Source: Clostridia bacterium
Lineage (GTDB): Bacteria > Bacillota_A > Clostridia > Christensenellales > Aristaeellaceae
Direction: 5' to 3'
DNA: 22,693 nt
Assembly: GCA_017620455.1 (NCBI GenBank)
Contig: JAFZQK010000012.1
Location: 1 to 22,693, forward strand
Position numbers and translations under genes: made by a program. This document shows positions 7,445 to 16,780 of the stretch, one piece after another. The notes beneath the pieces are model-generated. The model had not been told where the DNA came from. It saw only the letters and a list, made by a program, of their open reading frames with translations, and ran no database searches. The first letter of the stretch is position 1; each line of letters begins with the position of its first letter.

Positions 7445-7488
7445 GGAGCTGCTGCATCGGTCTCTTTCAGGGCCGGTGCAGCGGCTCC
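7445..7488 (+). terminator. Intercistronic hairpin after the first SBP gene (partial terminator or mRNA stabiliser)
   Basis: A 16-bp stem pairs 7445-7460 with 7473-7488 around a 12-nt loop. Both non-Watson-Crick positions are G-U, so the RNA stem is unbroken. Only a weak U-run (GTTTCGTAG) follows, so it should terminate partly at most or protect the upstream SBP message from decay. It sits in the 96-nt gap before the next gene, the longest gap in the operon. Confidence 0.55.
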
Positions 7489-7512
7489 GTTTCGTAGTGA
7501 ACGAGGACGCGC

Positions 7513-10500
7513 ATGGAAAAAGGCAGATGGAAAAAGCGGCTGATGCTATTGGCGGCCGCCGCTGTGCTGATCGCCGGGGCGGCGCTCATCCTGAGGCTCC
7601 GCGCCGCTCCCGCTTACGTGGAGGACGTGAGCGCGGAAAGGCTGGAATGGGCGTACCGGCTCCTGGCTGATTCCCTGAATACGGGCGAACTCAAATACAC
7701 GGATTATCTGATGCTTCAGACGGAAGAAGCAGGCTCCTGCCGCGCCGAGGCCTTCCCCGAGGGCGGGCGGGACGGCGCCGCGTTTTCTTCCGCCGGCTTT
7801 GACGTGCCTTCCTATCCGGGGCAGGTCGCCGTGCTGCGGTATAACGAAGCGGCGGTCTACCGCGTCCCCGTGGATCAGGGCGGCATTTACACGCTGGCCT
7901 TTGATTATGCGTCCGGCTCGTCTTCCTGCCTGGATTACACCGCCTCCGTGGAGATCAACGGCGCAATCCAGTATCAGGAGCTGAAAACGATCGACTTTCC
8001 GCTGTACTGGAAGGACGAAACGGATCAGATCCTGACCGACCGCTACGGCGATCAGATCGCCCCCGGCCAGGAGCGCATCGGCGGATGGCGGGAAGCGAAG
8101 CTGTATAACAACACCTATTCCTCCGTGCTGCCGCTGCAGATCTGCCTCCGGGCCGGAGAGAATACGATTACGGTCAGAAACGTATCCGACGACGGCCTGG
8201 CGCTGGGCAGGATGACGGTCCTCCCGCTGCCGGAAAAGCCGATGGCCTATGCGGAATACGCCGGGCAGTATGCGTCGGTCCCGGCGGCGGACGCGGGGCT
8301 GACCGTCATTAACGCGATCGATTATGCCGAAAAAAACTCCGCCAAGATCATTTACAAATCCGCCGCCACGCCGGACGTGCGGCCCTATAACGCCGAATAC
8401 AAGCTGCTGAACACCCTTTCCTGGACGGAGCCCGGAGATGAGATCACCTATCGGTTCCGCGTGGACCGGACAGGCATGTATACCCTGACTTTTCATTACA
8501 TGAATGAAAAGGAAGAATTCAATTCCTACGAAACGATCCTGATCGACGGCGAAACGCCCTTTACCGAATTGCAGGCCTACGCCTTCCCGTATACCGGAAG
8601 CGCCTGGGCAAATGAAACGCTGTCGGACGCCCAGGGGCGCCCCTACCGGATCTATCTGACCCAGGGCGACCATACCATCACCCTGAAGGCGGAAACGGCG
8701 CCCGTCAGCGCGGCCTGGCGCTACGGCCAGCTCATTGCCGAGCACGCCACCGTGTTTTCCCTGGAGATCAAAAAAATGGCCGGCGAGGACCCGGACAGAT
8801 ACCGCACCTGGAAAATGACCCGGTACATCCCCAGGATCCCCGATTACCTGGAGGCGTACGACGTGCTGCTGCAGCACATCCGCTTCCTGCTCCAGCACGA
8901 AAGCGACAAGGGGATCAACGGCGCGCTGCTGAGCTACCTGGACAAGGCGGACCTGTTCATCCGGGATATGGCGGAATACCCCGACGAGATCGCGCTGTAT
9001 ACGAAATCCCTGTCCGGCGACGACAATTCGGTGCTGGTGGCGGTGAGCAAATTCACCTCCTCCATCATGAAAATGGATTTTTCCCTGGACGCCGTTTATG
9101 TGAACGGGACGGGCGCGCTGCCCCCCGCCCGGGCCTCCGTATGGGACCGGATCAAAAACGCGGCCGACACGGTGTACTTTTCCTTTGCTTCCCAGAAATA
9201 CAGCATGAAGGACGCGGAGGAGGACACGCTGACGATCTGGGTCAACCGTTCGCTGCAGCACGCCGACCTCATGCAGAAAATGGCGGACACGGAATTCACG
9301 CCCAAAACCGGCGTCAAGGTCAAGATCACCGTGATCCCCGACGCCAATAAGTTGACCCTGGCCTGCGCCGCCGGGAACACCCCCGATATGGCCCTGGGGC
9401 TGGCCTCCTACATGCCTTTTGACCTTGCCAGCCGCGGCGCCCTGTACGACATCCAGCAGTTCCCCGATTTCTGGGAGATCAACAATCGCTTCGCCACCGG
9501 CGCCATGGTGCCGTACGTGTACAATGAAAGGGTCTACGCGGTGCCGGAAACGCTGGATTTCGCCGCAATCATTTACCGGACGGATATCTTCGCCAGCCTG
9601 GGCCTGGACGTGCCGGACACCTGGGACGATCTGCGCGCCCTGCTTCCCGTGCTGCAGCGGTACGGCATGAATTTTTACCACAACGTTTCCTACGGCCGCA
9701 CGGGATACAAATGGTTTTATCAGACCACCCCGCTGATCTTCCAGAACGGCGGGAAGCTGTATAACGACGAAGGCACCGCCACCGCCATCGACAGCGCGGA
9801 ATCCGTTCGGGGCATCAAGGAACTGGGGGACCTGTTCGTGGCATATTCGCTGGATATTCAGGTGAATGAATTTTTCAATTCCTTCCGGTATTCCGTGCTG
9901 CCCATCGGCATCGTGGACGCCAATTCCTATAACCTGATTCTCAACGGAGCGCCGGAACTGGACGGCCAGTGGGCGCTCGCCCCGTACCTGGGCACCCCGC
10001 AGGAAAACGGCGAAATCGTCCGCTGGTACGTGGCGGCCAGTACGGGCGGCGTGATCTTCAAGGACACCAGGCACGCCGAAGCCGCCTGGGAATTCCTCAA
10101 GTGGTGGACCAGCACGCCGGTGCAGGTGGAATATACCTATGCGCTCCGCTCCACTTACGGGGACGTGTATTTCTGGCTGCCGTCCAATCTGGACGCCCTG
10201 CGGCAGGCCCCCATCGCCCAGGAGGACAAACAGGTGATCCTGGATATGGTGCCGTGGATCCGGGACGTGCCCCGGACGCCGGGGCAGTACCTGCTGGAGC
10301 GTTCCCTTTCCGACATCTGGAACGCCATGGTGAACGATGGAAAATCGGCGCAGGTGGCCGCGGATGAAAAGGTGATCGAGATCAACCGGGAGATCCGGCG
10401 GAAAATGCAGGAATTCGGCTATTACGACCAGGACGGCCGCCAGATCAGGGATTACGTGATCCGGGATTACGACTGGATCCAGCGGCAGAAGGACCTGGCG

Positions 10501-10518
10501 GCGGAGAAAGGGCGGTGA
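7513..10518 (+). CDS. Giant membrane-anchored SBP with two carbohydrate-binding-like modules
   Basis: A 1001-residue protein. Residues 9-26 form an uncleaved-looking membrane anchor after basic residues, so the rest faces outside. Two beta-rich modules follow, at about 96-236 and 258-416. They share a pattern: (G)xYTLxFxY, then an IxG strand, an EL....FP segment, and a final GxxTIT(L/V) strand. This points to an internal duplication of a carbohydrate-binding-like sandwich. A helical linker follows at about 430-555. From about 570 comes a family 1-type SBP domain (TLTIWVN; GNTPDMALGL; VYAVPETLDFAAIIYRTDIF; WEFLKWWTS). The start follows GAGGA. The end overlaps the permease A1 start (GTGA). It probably serves permease pair A while holding polysaccharide at the surface. 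Family SBPs are usually 400-500 residues, so this one is about twice that. Confidence 0.82.
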   Translation: MEKGRWKKRLMLLAAAAVLIAGAALILRLRAAPAYVEDVSAERLEWAYRLLADSLNTGELKYTDYLMLQTEEAGSCRAEAFPEGGRDGAAFSSAGFDVPSYPGQVAVLRYNEAAVYRVPVDQGGIYTLAFDYASGSSSCLDYTASVEINGAIQYQELKTIDFPLYWKDETDQILTDRYGDQIAPGQERIGGWREAKLYNNTYSSVLPLQICLRAGENTITVRNVSDDGLALGRMTVLPLPEKPMAYAEYAGQYASVPAADAGLTVINAIDYAEKNSAKIIYKSAATPDVRPYNAEYKLLNTLSWTEPGDEITYRFRVDRTGMYTLTFHYMNEKEEFNSYETILIDGETPFTELQAYAFPYTGSAWANETLSDAQGRPYRIYLTQGDHTITLKAETAPVSAAWRYGQLIAEHATVFSLEIKKMAGEDPDRYRTWKMTRYIPRIPDYLEAYDVLLQHIRFLLQHESDKGINGALLSYLDKADLFIRDMAEYPDEIALYTKSLSGDDNSVLVAVSKFTSSIMKMDFSLDAVYVNGTGALPPARASVWDRIKNAADTVYFSFASQKYSMKDAEEDTLTIWVNRSLQHADLMQKMADTEFTPKTGVKVKITVIPDANKLTLACAAGNTPDMALGLASYMPFDLASRGALYDIQQFPDFWEINNRFATGAMVPYVYNERVYAVPETLDFAAIIYRTDIFASLGLDVPDTWDDLRALLPVLQRYGMNFYHNVSYGRTGYKWFYQTTPLIFQNGGKLYNDEGTATAIDSAESVRGIKELGDLFVAYSLDIQVNEFFNSFRYSVLPIGIVDANSYNLILNGAPELDGQWALAPYLGTPQENGEIVRWYVAASTGGVIFKDTRHAEAAWEFLKWWTSTPVQVEYTYALRSTYGDVYFWLPSNLDALRQAPIAQEDKQVILDMVPWIRDVPRTPGQYLLERSLSDIWNAMVNDGKSAQVAADEKVIEINREIRRKMQEFGYYDQDGRQIRDYVIRDYDWIQRQKDLAAEKGR

Positions 10519-11432
10519 GCGGCATGCAGAAGACCCCGAAGCGGCGCCTGACGCGCAATGATCTTGTTTCCTACGCCCTGCTTTCCCCTTACCTCATGCT
10601 GTTCTCCGTGTTCATCCTGGTGCCCGTTCTGATGACGGCGGGGCTTTCCTTCACCAATTTTGACGTGATCAACCCGCCCAGGCCCACGGGCATTTCCAAT
10701 TTTGTCTATCTGTTCACCCAGGACACGGTATTCATGAAATTCGTGCTGCCCAACACGTTCCTCTACGCCATCGTGGTGGGCGTGGGCGGGTATGTGCTGT
10801 CCTTCCTGCTGGCGTGGATGCTCGCCCAGATCCAGGCGCTGCCCCGCACGCTGCTTTCCCTGTGCATTTACATGCCGTCCATGCTGGGCCAGGTGTTCAT
10901 CAGCGTGATCTGGCGCACCATTTTTTCCGGCGACCAGGGCGGCTGGATGAACGCGATCCTGCTGCAGCTGGGCTGGATCGACCAGCCGATCCAGTTCCTG
11001 CTGACCGGCAAGTATTTCATGCTCATCATGATCGTGGTCTCCCTGTGGTCCTCCATGGGCATCGGCTTCCTGTCCATGATCTCGGGCATCCTGAACATCA
11101 ATCGGGAGATCTATGAGGCGGCGTACATCGACGGGCTGAAAAACCGCTTCCAGGAAATCGTGCACGTAACGATCCCCTCCATGAAGCCGCAGATGCTCTT
11201 CGGCGCCGTGATGTCCATTACCAGCGCCTTCAACATGGGCTGGATCGGCGTAGCCCTGGCGGGGGTCAACCCGACGCCCGCCTATTCCGGGCAGCTGATC
11301 ACCAATCACATCGACGATTACGGCTTTATCCGCTATGAAATGGGGTATGCCGCCTCCATCTCCGTGATCCTGCTGATGGTGGTGTATGGGTTCAACCTGC
11401 TGGCGCACAGATTCTTCGACGAGAAAGACTGA
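10515..11432 (+). CDS. Carbohydrate ABC transporter permease A1 (MalF/UgpA type)
   Basis: A 305-residue integral membrane permease with about six transmembrane helices and the LSPYLMLFSVFILVPV opening typical of MalF/UgpA-type sugar permeases. The ATPase-contact EAA loop is at 201-225 (EAAYIDGLKNRF...VTIPSMKP). The GTG at 10515 overlaps the previous stop codon (GTGA) and has GGAG 8 nt upstream. The ATG at 10524 is an alternative start three codons later. It should pair with permease A2 and receive substrate from the 1001-residue SBP. Their ATPase is not in the window. Confidence 0.9.
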   Translation: MSGMQKTPKRRLTRNDLVSYALLSPYLMLFSVFILVPVLMTAGLSFTNFDVINPPRPTGISNFVYLFTQDTVFMKFVLPNTFLYAIVVGVGGYVLSFLLAWMLAQIQALPRTLLSLCIYMPSMLGQVFISVIWRTIFSGDQGGWMNAILLQLGWIDQPIQFLLTGKYFMLIMIVVSLWSSMGIGFLSMISGILNINREIYEAAYIDGLKNRFQEIVHVTIPSMKPQMLFGAVMSITSAFNMGWIGVALAGVNPTPAYSGQLITNHIDDYGFIRYEMGYAASISVILLMVVYGFNLLAHRFFDEKD

Positions 11433-11445
11433 GGGTGAAGCGGAC

Positions 11446-12339
11446 ATGCAGAAAACGAAAAAGGGCCGTTCCGCCAAATTCCTGGGGACCGTGGTGGACC
11501 CGAAGCGTTTTTCCCGGACCCAAGTGAAGTTTTACGTGATCCTGGTGCCCCTGGCGCTGTTCATGATCCTGCCGGTGGTGATGATCGTGAACCGGGCGTT
11601 CATGCCCCTGGGCGAGCTGTTCGCGTTCCCGCCGCACATTTTCGTTCACGATCCCACGCTGAACAATTTCAAAAACCTCTTTTCTCTGTCCGGCACGACG
11701 GGGGTGCCCTTCCTGCGGTATCTGCTCAATTCCGTCGTCATCACCGTGCTGACGGTGCTTCTGAATCTGTCCATCACGATCCTGGGCGCCTATGCCTTTG
11801 CCAAAAAGCGGTTCGTGGGGAAAAAATTCCTGTTTGAAATGAATCAGCTGGCGCTGATGTTCGTTCCCACCGCCGTTGCCATTTCCCGCTACATCGTGAT
11901 TTCCAACCTGGGCCTGATCGACACGCTGGGGGTGCACGTGCTGTCCCTTGCCGCCATGCCGGTGGGGCTGTTCCTGGTCAAGCAGTTTACCGATCAGATC
12001 CCCGACGCCCTTCTGGAGGCGGCGGTGATCGACGGCGCAAAGGAAAGGCACATCATCTTCCGGATCGTCGTGCCGCTGATTAAGCCCGCCCTGGCCACCT
12101 CCGTGGTGCTCACGTTCCAGCAGGTCTGGATGGCGGTGGAGGCATCCAACAACTACGTCACCGACGATTCCCTGCGCACCCTGGCCTATTACCTGAATTC
12201 CCTGTCCACCAACAATACGGTGGCGGCGGCGGGCATGTCCGCCGCGGCGTCGCTGCTGCTGTTCCTGCCCAACCTGATCATTTTTATCTGGATGCAGTCC
12301 CAGGTCATGAACACCATGAGCCATTCCGGCATCAAGTGA
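11446..12339 (+). CDS. Carbohydrate ABC transporter permease A2 (MalG/UgpE type)
   Basis: A 297-residue permease with about six transmembrane helices, second half of pair A. It has the NSVVITVLTVLLNLSITILGAYAFAK-like core typical of MalG-type proteins and an EAA loop at 191-214 (EAAVIDGAKERH...VVPLIKP). The open frame extends upstream to 11386, but that part lies inside permease A1. The ATG at 11446 is 13 nt past its stop codon and has GAGGGTGA about 7 nt upstream. Confidence 0.9.
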   Translation: MQKTKKGRSAKFLGTVVDPKRFSRTQVKFYVILVPLALFMILPVVMIVNRAFMPLGELFAFPPHIFVHDPTLNNFKNLFSLSGTTGVPFLRYLLNSVVITVLTVLLNLSITILGAYAFAKKRFVGKKFLFEMNQLALMFVPTAVAISRYIVISNLGLIDTLGVHVLSLAAMPVGLFLVKQFTDQIPDALLEAAVIDGAKERHIIFRIVVPLIKPALATSVVLTFQQVWMAVEASNNYVTDDSLRTLAYYLNSLSTNNTVAAAGMSAAASLLLFLPNLIIFIWMQSQVMNTMSHSGIK

Positions 12340-12352
12340 GGGGGGAGAAAGC

Positions 12353-14386
12353 ATGAGAAAGCGAAGAATGATCTGCCTTTTCCTGCTGACGGTTTTCCTC
12401 GCGCTGTCCTTCCCCTGCCCCGCCCTGGGCGGACAGGCCACCTCCTATACCTACACGCTGGACGATAAAGGCGAATTCATCCGCACCCAGGACGCCTACC
12501 AGCCCAACCGCACCCTGACGGACCTGGGGCTTTCCTCCGCGTCCGATCTGTTCATCGACAGGCAGGATCTGCTGTATATCGCCGATACGGGCAACAGGCG
12601 GATCATCATTTATAATATCCGGACGGGCGCTGTGGACGATTATCTGCAGATCAAGGATTTTTCCGCCCCCAGCGGCGTATTCGTGACGGACAGCGGAAAA
12701 ATCTATGTGGCGGACCCCGGCGCCAAGGCCGTGTTCATTTTCGACGCCGGACGGGCGCTGGAAGCCAAGCTGACCAAGCCGGATTCGCCCCTGTATTCCG
12801 ATACCAACTACGAGCCCAAGAAGGTGGCGGCGGACGACGGCGGAAACATTTACATCATCAGCGAAGGCGTGTACAACGGCGTGATCCAGCTGGCATCCAC
12901 CGGCGAATTTTTAGGATACTTTACCGTGAACAAAGCCAATCTCTCCCTTTCCCAGCAGATCCAGCGGCTGCTGTTCACCCGGGAGCAGGTGGCCAATCTG
13001 GTGGATGCCAATCCCACCGTGTTCACCAACGTGTTCGTGGACCGAAGCGGCATCGTCTATACCGCCACCAGCGGGATGTTCAGAAACGGAATGAAAAAAC
13101 ACAGCACCAACGGCGGCAACATGTTCAAAAACACGGTGTACAGCCTGAGCACCCTGACGGACGTGTATGTGGACCGGAACGATTTCATCTACACCTGCTC
13201 CAACGAAGGGTATATGGACGTTTATTCCAAGAACGGCGAGCTGATTTTTGAATTCGGGTCCCGGGTGACCACCACGGACGTGGTGGGGCTGTTTACCCGG
13301 CTTCCTTCCATCGCCGTGGACAGCGAAGGCAGCCTCTGGGCGCTGGACGGCAATAAAGGGTATCTGCAGTCCTTCAAGACCACGGAATACGCCCGGATGG
13401 TCTACCGCGCGCTGAACCTGTATGAGGACGGCAGCTACGGGGAAGCGAAGGCCCAGTGGAACGAGGTGCTCAAGCTCAACCAGATGTCCGTGCTGGCCCA
13501 CGACGGGGCCGGGAAAGCCTGCCTGCGCACGGAAGACTACAGCGCGGCGCTGGAGCATTTCCGGGTGGCCAACGACAAAACCTATTATTCCGAAGCGTTC
13601 TGGGAGGTCCGGAACGCCTGGATCCAGAAATACATGGGCTTCATCCTGCTGGCGCTGGCGGTGCTGCTCGCAGGCGTCAAAACGCTTCACCTGATCGACC
13701 GGCGAACGGGCGGCAGATGGAAAAAACGGAAAAGGAGCATCCGGGAAGGGCTGAGCCGCCTGCCCCTCCTTCGGGATCTGTTCTTTGCCGGCAGGATGGA
13801 CCGCCATCCGGACGACTGCGCCTATGAGATCGGCAAAAACCGCGCCGGCTCCGTGCCCGGGGCGTGCGTGATCTATCTGCTCTTTTTCATCGCCTATATG
13901 CTGTACCAGACGAAGAAAGGCTTTATCTATCAGATGCAGGACGTGCAGGACATGGATATGGGCTTTGTGGTGCTGGGCTTCTGGGCGCTGCTGCTCATCT
14001 TCATTTTCTGCAATTACCTGGTGACCAGCATCAACGACGGCAACGGCACCCTGCGGCAGATCTTCCTGGTCCCCGCATACGGGATGCTGCCCATGATCGG
14101 CGCGCTGCTCTCCGTAACGCTGATTTCCCACGTTCTGACCTATAACGAAACCTTCCTTCTGACCCTGATCATGATCGCCGGGATCGCCTGGAGCGCGGCG
14201 GTGATCTTCCTCGGCCTCCAGACCATCCATCAGTACAGCTTCAAGGAAACGGTGATGAGCCTGATCCTGACGCTCATGTTCATGCTCATCATCGCCATCG
14301 TCTGCATCATCCTCTCCATGATGTGGAACAGCCTGCGTTCGTTCCTGACCTCCGTTGGAAAGGAGCTGATATACAATGCGCTTTAA
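12353..14386 (+). CDS. NHL-repeat, TPR and Yip1-like membrane protein
   Basis: A 677-residue protein with an unusual domain order. Residues 1-26 are a signal peptide (SFPCPALG-GQ). From about 55 to 345 come NHL-like beta-propeller repeats: (S/P)xxVxxDxxxxIYxADxxxxRI patterns at about 58-88, 103-131, 145-180, 225-245, 262-300 and 320-340. Residues 350-420 form two helical TPR-like repeats (YEDGSYGEAKAQWNEVLKLN; LRTEDYSAALEHFRVAN). A membrane helix at about 430-447 and a basic cytoplasmic stretch follow. The last 190 residues, with about five membrane helices, resemble the Yip1 family. An extracellular propeller is thus fixed to a multi-pass domain. It lies between the permease A genes and the DUF5696 gene, overlapping the latter by 11 nt. 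The function is unknown; a sensor or scaffold of the uptake complex is inference. Confidence 0.82.
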   Translation: MRKRRMICLFLLTVFLALSFPCPALGGQATSYTYTLDDKGEFIRTQDAYQPNRTLTDLGLSSASDLFIDRQDLLYIADTGNRRIIIYNIRTGAVDDYLQIKDFSAPSGVFVTDSGKIYVADPGAKAVFIFDAGRALEAKLTKPDSPLYSDTNYEPKKVAADDGGNIYIISEGVYNGVIQLASTGEFLGYFTVNKANLSLSQQIQRLLFTREQVANLVDANPTVFTNVFVDRSGIVYTATSGMFRNGMKKHSTNGGNMFKNTVYSLSTLTDVYVDRNDFIYTCSNEGYMDVYSKNGELIFEFGSRVTTTDVVGLFTRLPSIAVDSEGSLWALDGNKGYLQSFKTTEYARMVYRALNLYEDGSYGEAKAQWNEVLKLNQMSVLAHDGAGKACLRTEDYSAALEHFRVANDKTYYSEAFWEVRNAWIQKYMGFILLALAVLLAGVKTLHLIDRRTGGRWKKRKRSIREGLSRLPLLRDLFFAGRMDRHPDDCAYEIGKNRAGSVPGACVIYLLFFIAYMLYQTKKGFIYQMQDVQDMDMGFVVLGFWALLLIFIFCNYLVTSINDGNGTLRQIFLVPAYGMLPMIGALLSVTLISHVLTYNETFLLTLIMIAGIAWSAAVIFLGLQTIHQYSFKETVMSLILTLMFMLIIAIVCIILSMMWNSLRSFLTSVGKELIYNAL

Positions 14387-16769
14387 GAAAGCCCTCTGCT
14401 GCCTGCTGGCGGGATCGCTGCTGGGGGGCTTCGCCCTCCGCGCCCCGGCGGAAAACGTCTACATCGCCACCTCCCACGATACGAAGCCGGCCCCGGAAAA
14501 GGCCGTTTTCTCCCCCGTGGATTTTTCGGGATACGCGCTGATCTGTGAAACGGATGCGATGCGGTATTACTGGCGGGAGGACCGGGATATCCTGGGCATC
14601 GAGAACAAAACGAACGGGTATGCCCTGAAAACGGGGGTGGACCTGCCCTTCTCCGGAGACGCCAAGGACCTGGTCAAGCAGATGAAAAAGGACAAGCTTT
14701 CCAATGAAGAGATCCTGGAAAGGTATCAGCCCTACGCCGACGACCTGAACACCACCTACGTGGGGATCGCCAATTCTCTCATTTCCATTGAGTATATCGA
14801 CAGCGACAAAACCAAGCAGATCTCCTCCGCCTCGGAAAAGAACGCCGCGTCCGCCCTGGCGGCGGTGGAGGGCGCGGAAAACGAATTCGTACTGAAAATC
14901 GCTTTCTCCTCGCCGGAAATCTCCCTGAACGTGTATTTCACGCTGACGGACGAAGGCGTCCGCTACCGGGTGCCCCGGGCGGAATTTGCCGGGAAGGACC
15001 TGAACAAGCTGTCCGCCGTGCTGTTCACGCCCTTCCTGCTGGCCAGCGGCGGACGCATGAAGGTGCTGGACCCGGAAAGCCTGGACTGGACGGAGAAGGA
15101 TCAATACCGGGCGCCGGGATACGTGCTCGTGCCGGACGGCAGCGGCGCGCTGATCCGTTTCGCGGACAACACCTCCGCCTTCAACCCCTATATCGGGGAC
15201 GTGTACGGGAAGGACTACGCCACGGAAACCTACTACAGCACGGTCCTGCACGACGACGTGCCCGTGCACGATCCCGCCGCGCCCGTATTCGGCATGGCCC
15301 AGGGCGACAGGCAGCTGGCTTTCGTCGCCTGGGCGGACTCCGGGGCGGAATACATGGATATCGTGGTCAATCCCGATGAAACCAAATCCACCAGCTACAC
15401 CTGGGCCTACCCCCGGTTCGAATACAACGTAAAATACTATCAGCTTTACGACGAGCGCGGCAACGGCTTTTTTGCCACGCTGGACGAGCCGTACGATTAC
15501 GACATCGACATCACCTACCGTTTCCTCTTCGGGGACGGCGGCGACGGGGCGCCCGCCGCCGATTATATCGGCATGGCGCGGGCCTATCGCCGGCACCTGA
15601 TCGACACGGGGGTGCTGACGCCCAAGAAAACCGCGCCGGGAGACATCCCGCTGCGGCTGGATTTTATCATGTCCGATTCCCAGAACGGCGTGATCCTGAC
15701 CCGCCAGATCACGGTGACAACCGTGCAGGACGTCCGCGAAATCCTGTCGGACGTGCAAGTCCAGGGCATCCGGAACGTGAACAGCGGGCTGATCGGCTGG
15801 CAGAGCAAGGGCGAAACCCTGTCCCGCCCCGATCAGGACGCCTATTCCGGCAGCGTGGGCTCCAAGGCGGATTTTGAGCGGCTGATCCGGGATTTCCGGG
15901 CGCAGGGGATCGAAATTTCCCAGGCCAGGAATACCACCCGCATCAACAGCATGATGACGAATTATTACGGAACGGCGGTCAAATCGGTCAGCAACTGGTA
16001 TGTCAGCGTGGATGAAAGCTGGCTGCTCCCCAGCAGCGTGCCCATCAACACGTTCGGCTTCGCCACGCCGGAAAAGACCGGCGAATGGACGAAGGCCTTT
16101 GCCCGGAACGTGGCGGATTATTCGGACGCGATCACCCTGTCCGGCATTTCCAGCGTGCTCAATTCCCATTGGTCCAGAAACGGATGCGAAACCACCGCCG
16201 CCGGGGCGGCCCGGCTTTATGCGGACACGCTGGGGGCCCTGCCCATGAAGCTGAATCTGGAAACGCCCAACCTGTACCTGTGGAAGTATACGGATAAATT
16301 TTTGCAGATGCCGGTGGGAAATTCCTGGTTCATTTACGAATCGGATTCCGTTCCGTTCCTGCAGCTGGTCCTCCGGGATACCATGGAAATGTATGCGCCC
16401 TACGCGAACTTCTCCTTCTATACCCAGGACTGCATCCTGCGCATGATCGACTATAACGTATCCCCCGCCTTCATCCTTTCCAAAGAAGCGTCCTGGAACC
16501 TGGCAGACAGCTTTTCCTCCAGCCTGTATTCCACAGAATACAACCTGTACCGGGATCTGATCCGGTCCATTTACCATCAGGTGAACGAAACGCTGCGGCA
16601 GGCGCAGGGCTACGAATGGATCAACCGGGAAGCGGTGCAGAACGGCGTGATCGTCAATACCTATGTCCGGGGCGCGGATACCCTGAAAATCGTGATCAAT
16701 TATACGTCCGGCGAAGTGCAGGTGCCGGGCGCTACCGTTCCGGCGATGAGCGCCGCCGTGATCAGATAG
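14376..16769 (+). CDS. DUF5696 domain-containing secreted protein (glycosidase-like fold suspected)
   Basis: A 797-residue protein that I recognise as DUF5696. Residues 1-25 are a signal peptide (LRAPA-EN) without a lipobox. The first ~400 residues are beta-rich, including GYVLVPDGSGALIRF near 250, a motif resembling the beta-sandwich domain that precedes the barrel in some glycosidases. From about 410 an alternating beta/alpha pattern (MARAYRRHL, IPLRLDFIMSD, VQGIRNVNSGLIGWQSKG, FERLIRDFRAQGIEIS) suggests a TIM barrel like those of GH36- or GH101-type enzymes. No catalytic pair can be named with confidence, and the family's activity is unknown to me. The start overlaps the previous gene by 11 nt, implying translational coupling. 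A surface hydrolase or sugar-binding accessory is inference. Confidence 0.8.
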   Translation: MRFKKALCCLLAGSLLGGFALRAPAENVYIATSHDTKPAPEKAVFSPVDFSGYALICETDAMRYYWREDRDILGIENKTNGYALKTGVDLPFSGDAKDLVKQMKKDKLSNEEILERYQPYADDLNTTYVGIANSLISIEYIDSDKTKQISSASEKNAASALAAVEGAENEFVLKIAFSSPEISLNVYFTLTDEGVRYRVPRAEFAGKDLNKLSAVLFTPFLLASGGRMKVLDPESLDWTEKDQYRAPGYVLVPDGSGALIRFADNTSAFNPYIGDVYGKDYATETYYSTVLHDDVPVHDPAAPVFGMAQGDRQLAFVAWADSGAEYMDIVVNPDETKSTSYTWAYPRFEYNVKYYQLYDERGNGFFATLDEPYDYDIDITYRFLFGDGGDGAPAADYIGMARAYRRHLIDTGVLTPKKTAPGDIPLRLDFIMSDSQNGVILTRQITVTTVQDVREILSDVQVQGIRNVNSGLIGWQSKGETLSRPDQDAYSGSVGSKADFERLIRDFRAQGIEISQARNTTRINSMMTNYYGTAVKSVSNWYVSVDESWLLPSSVPINTFGFATPEKTGEWTKAFARNVADYSDAITLSGISSVLNSHWSRNGCETTAAGAARLYADTLGALPMKLNLETPNLYLWKYTDKFLQMPVGNSWFIYESDSVPFLQLVLRDTMEMYAPYANFSFYTQDCILRMIDYNVSPAFILSKEASWNLADSFSSSLYSTEYNLYRDLIRSIYHQVNETLRQAQGYEWINREAVQNGVIVNTYVRGADTLKIVINYTSGEVQVPGATVPAMSAAVIR

Positions 16770-16780
16770 CAGGAGGCAAT

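Noticed and set aside
7546..10074. An 842-residue open frame on the minus strand opposite the giant SBP gene
   Set aside because: High GC content gives few stop codons in that frame. The translation is His/Gly/Val/Gln-rich without recognisable domains, and the plus strand codes for a clear SBP. Similar long antisense frames at 14307-16787 and 19530-21467 were rejected for the same reason.
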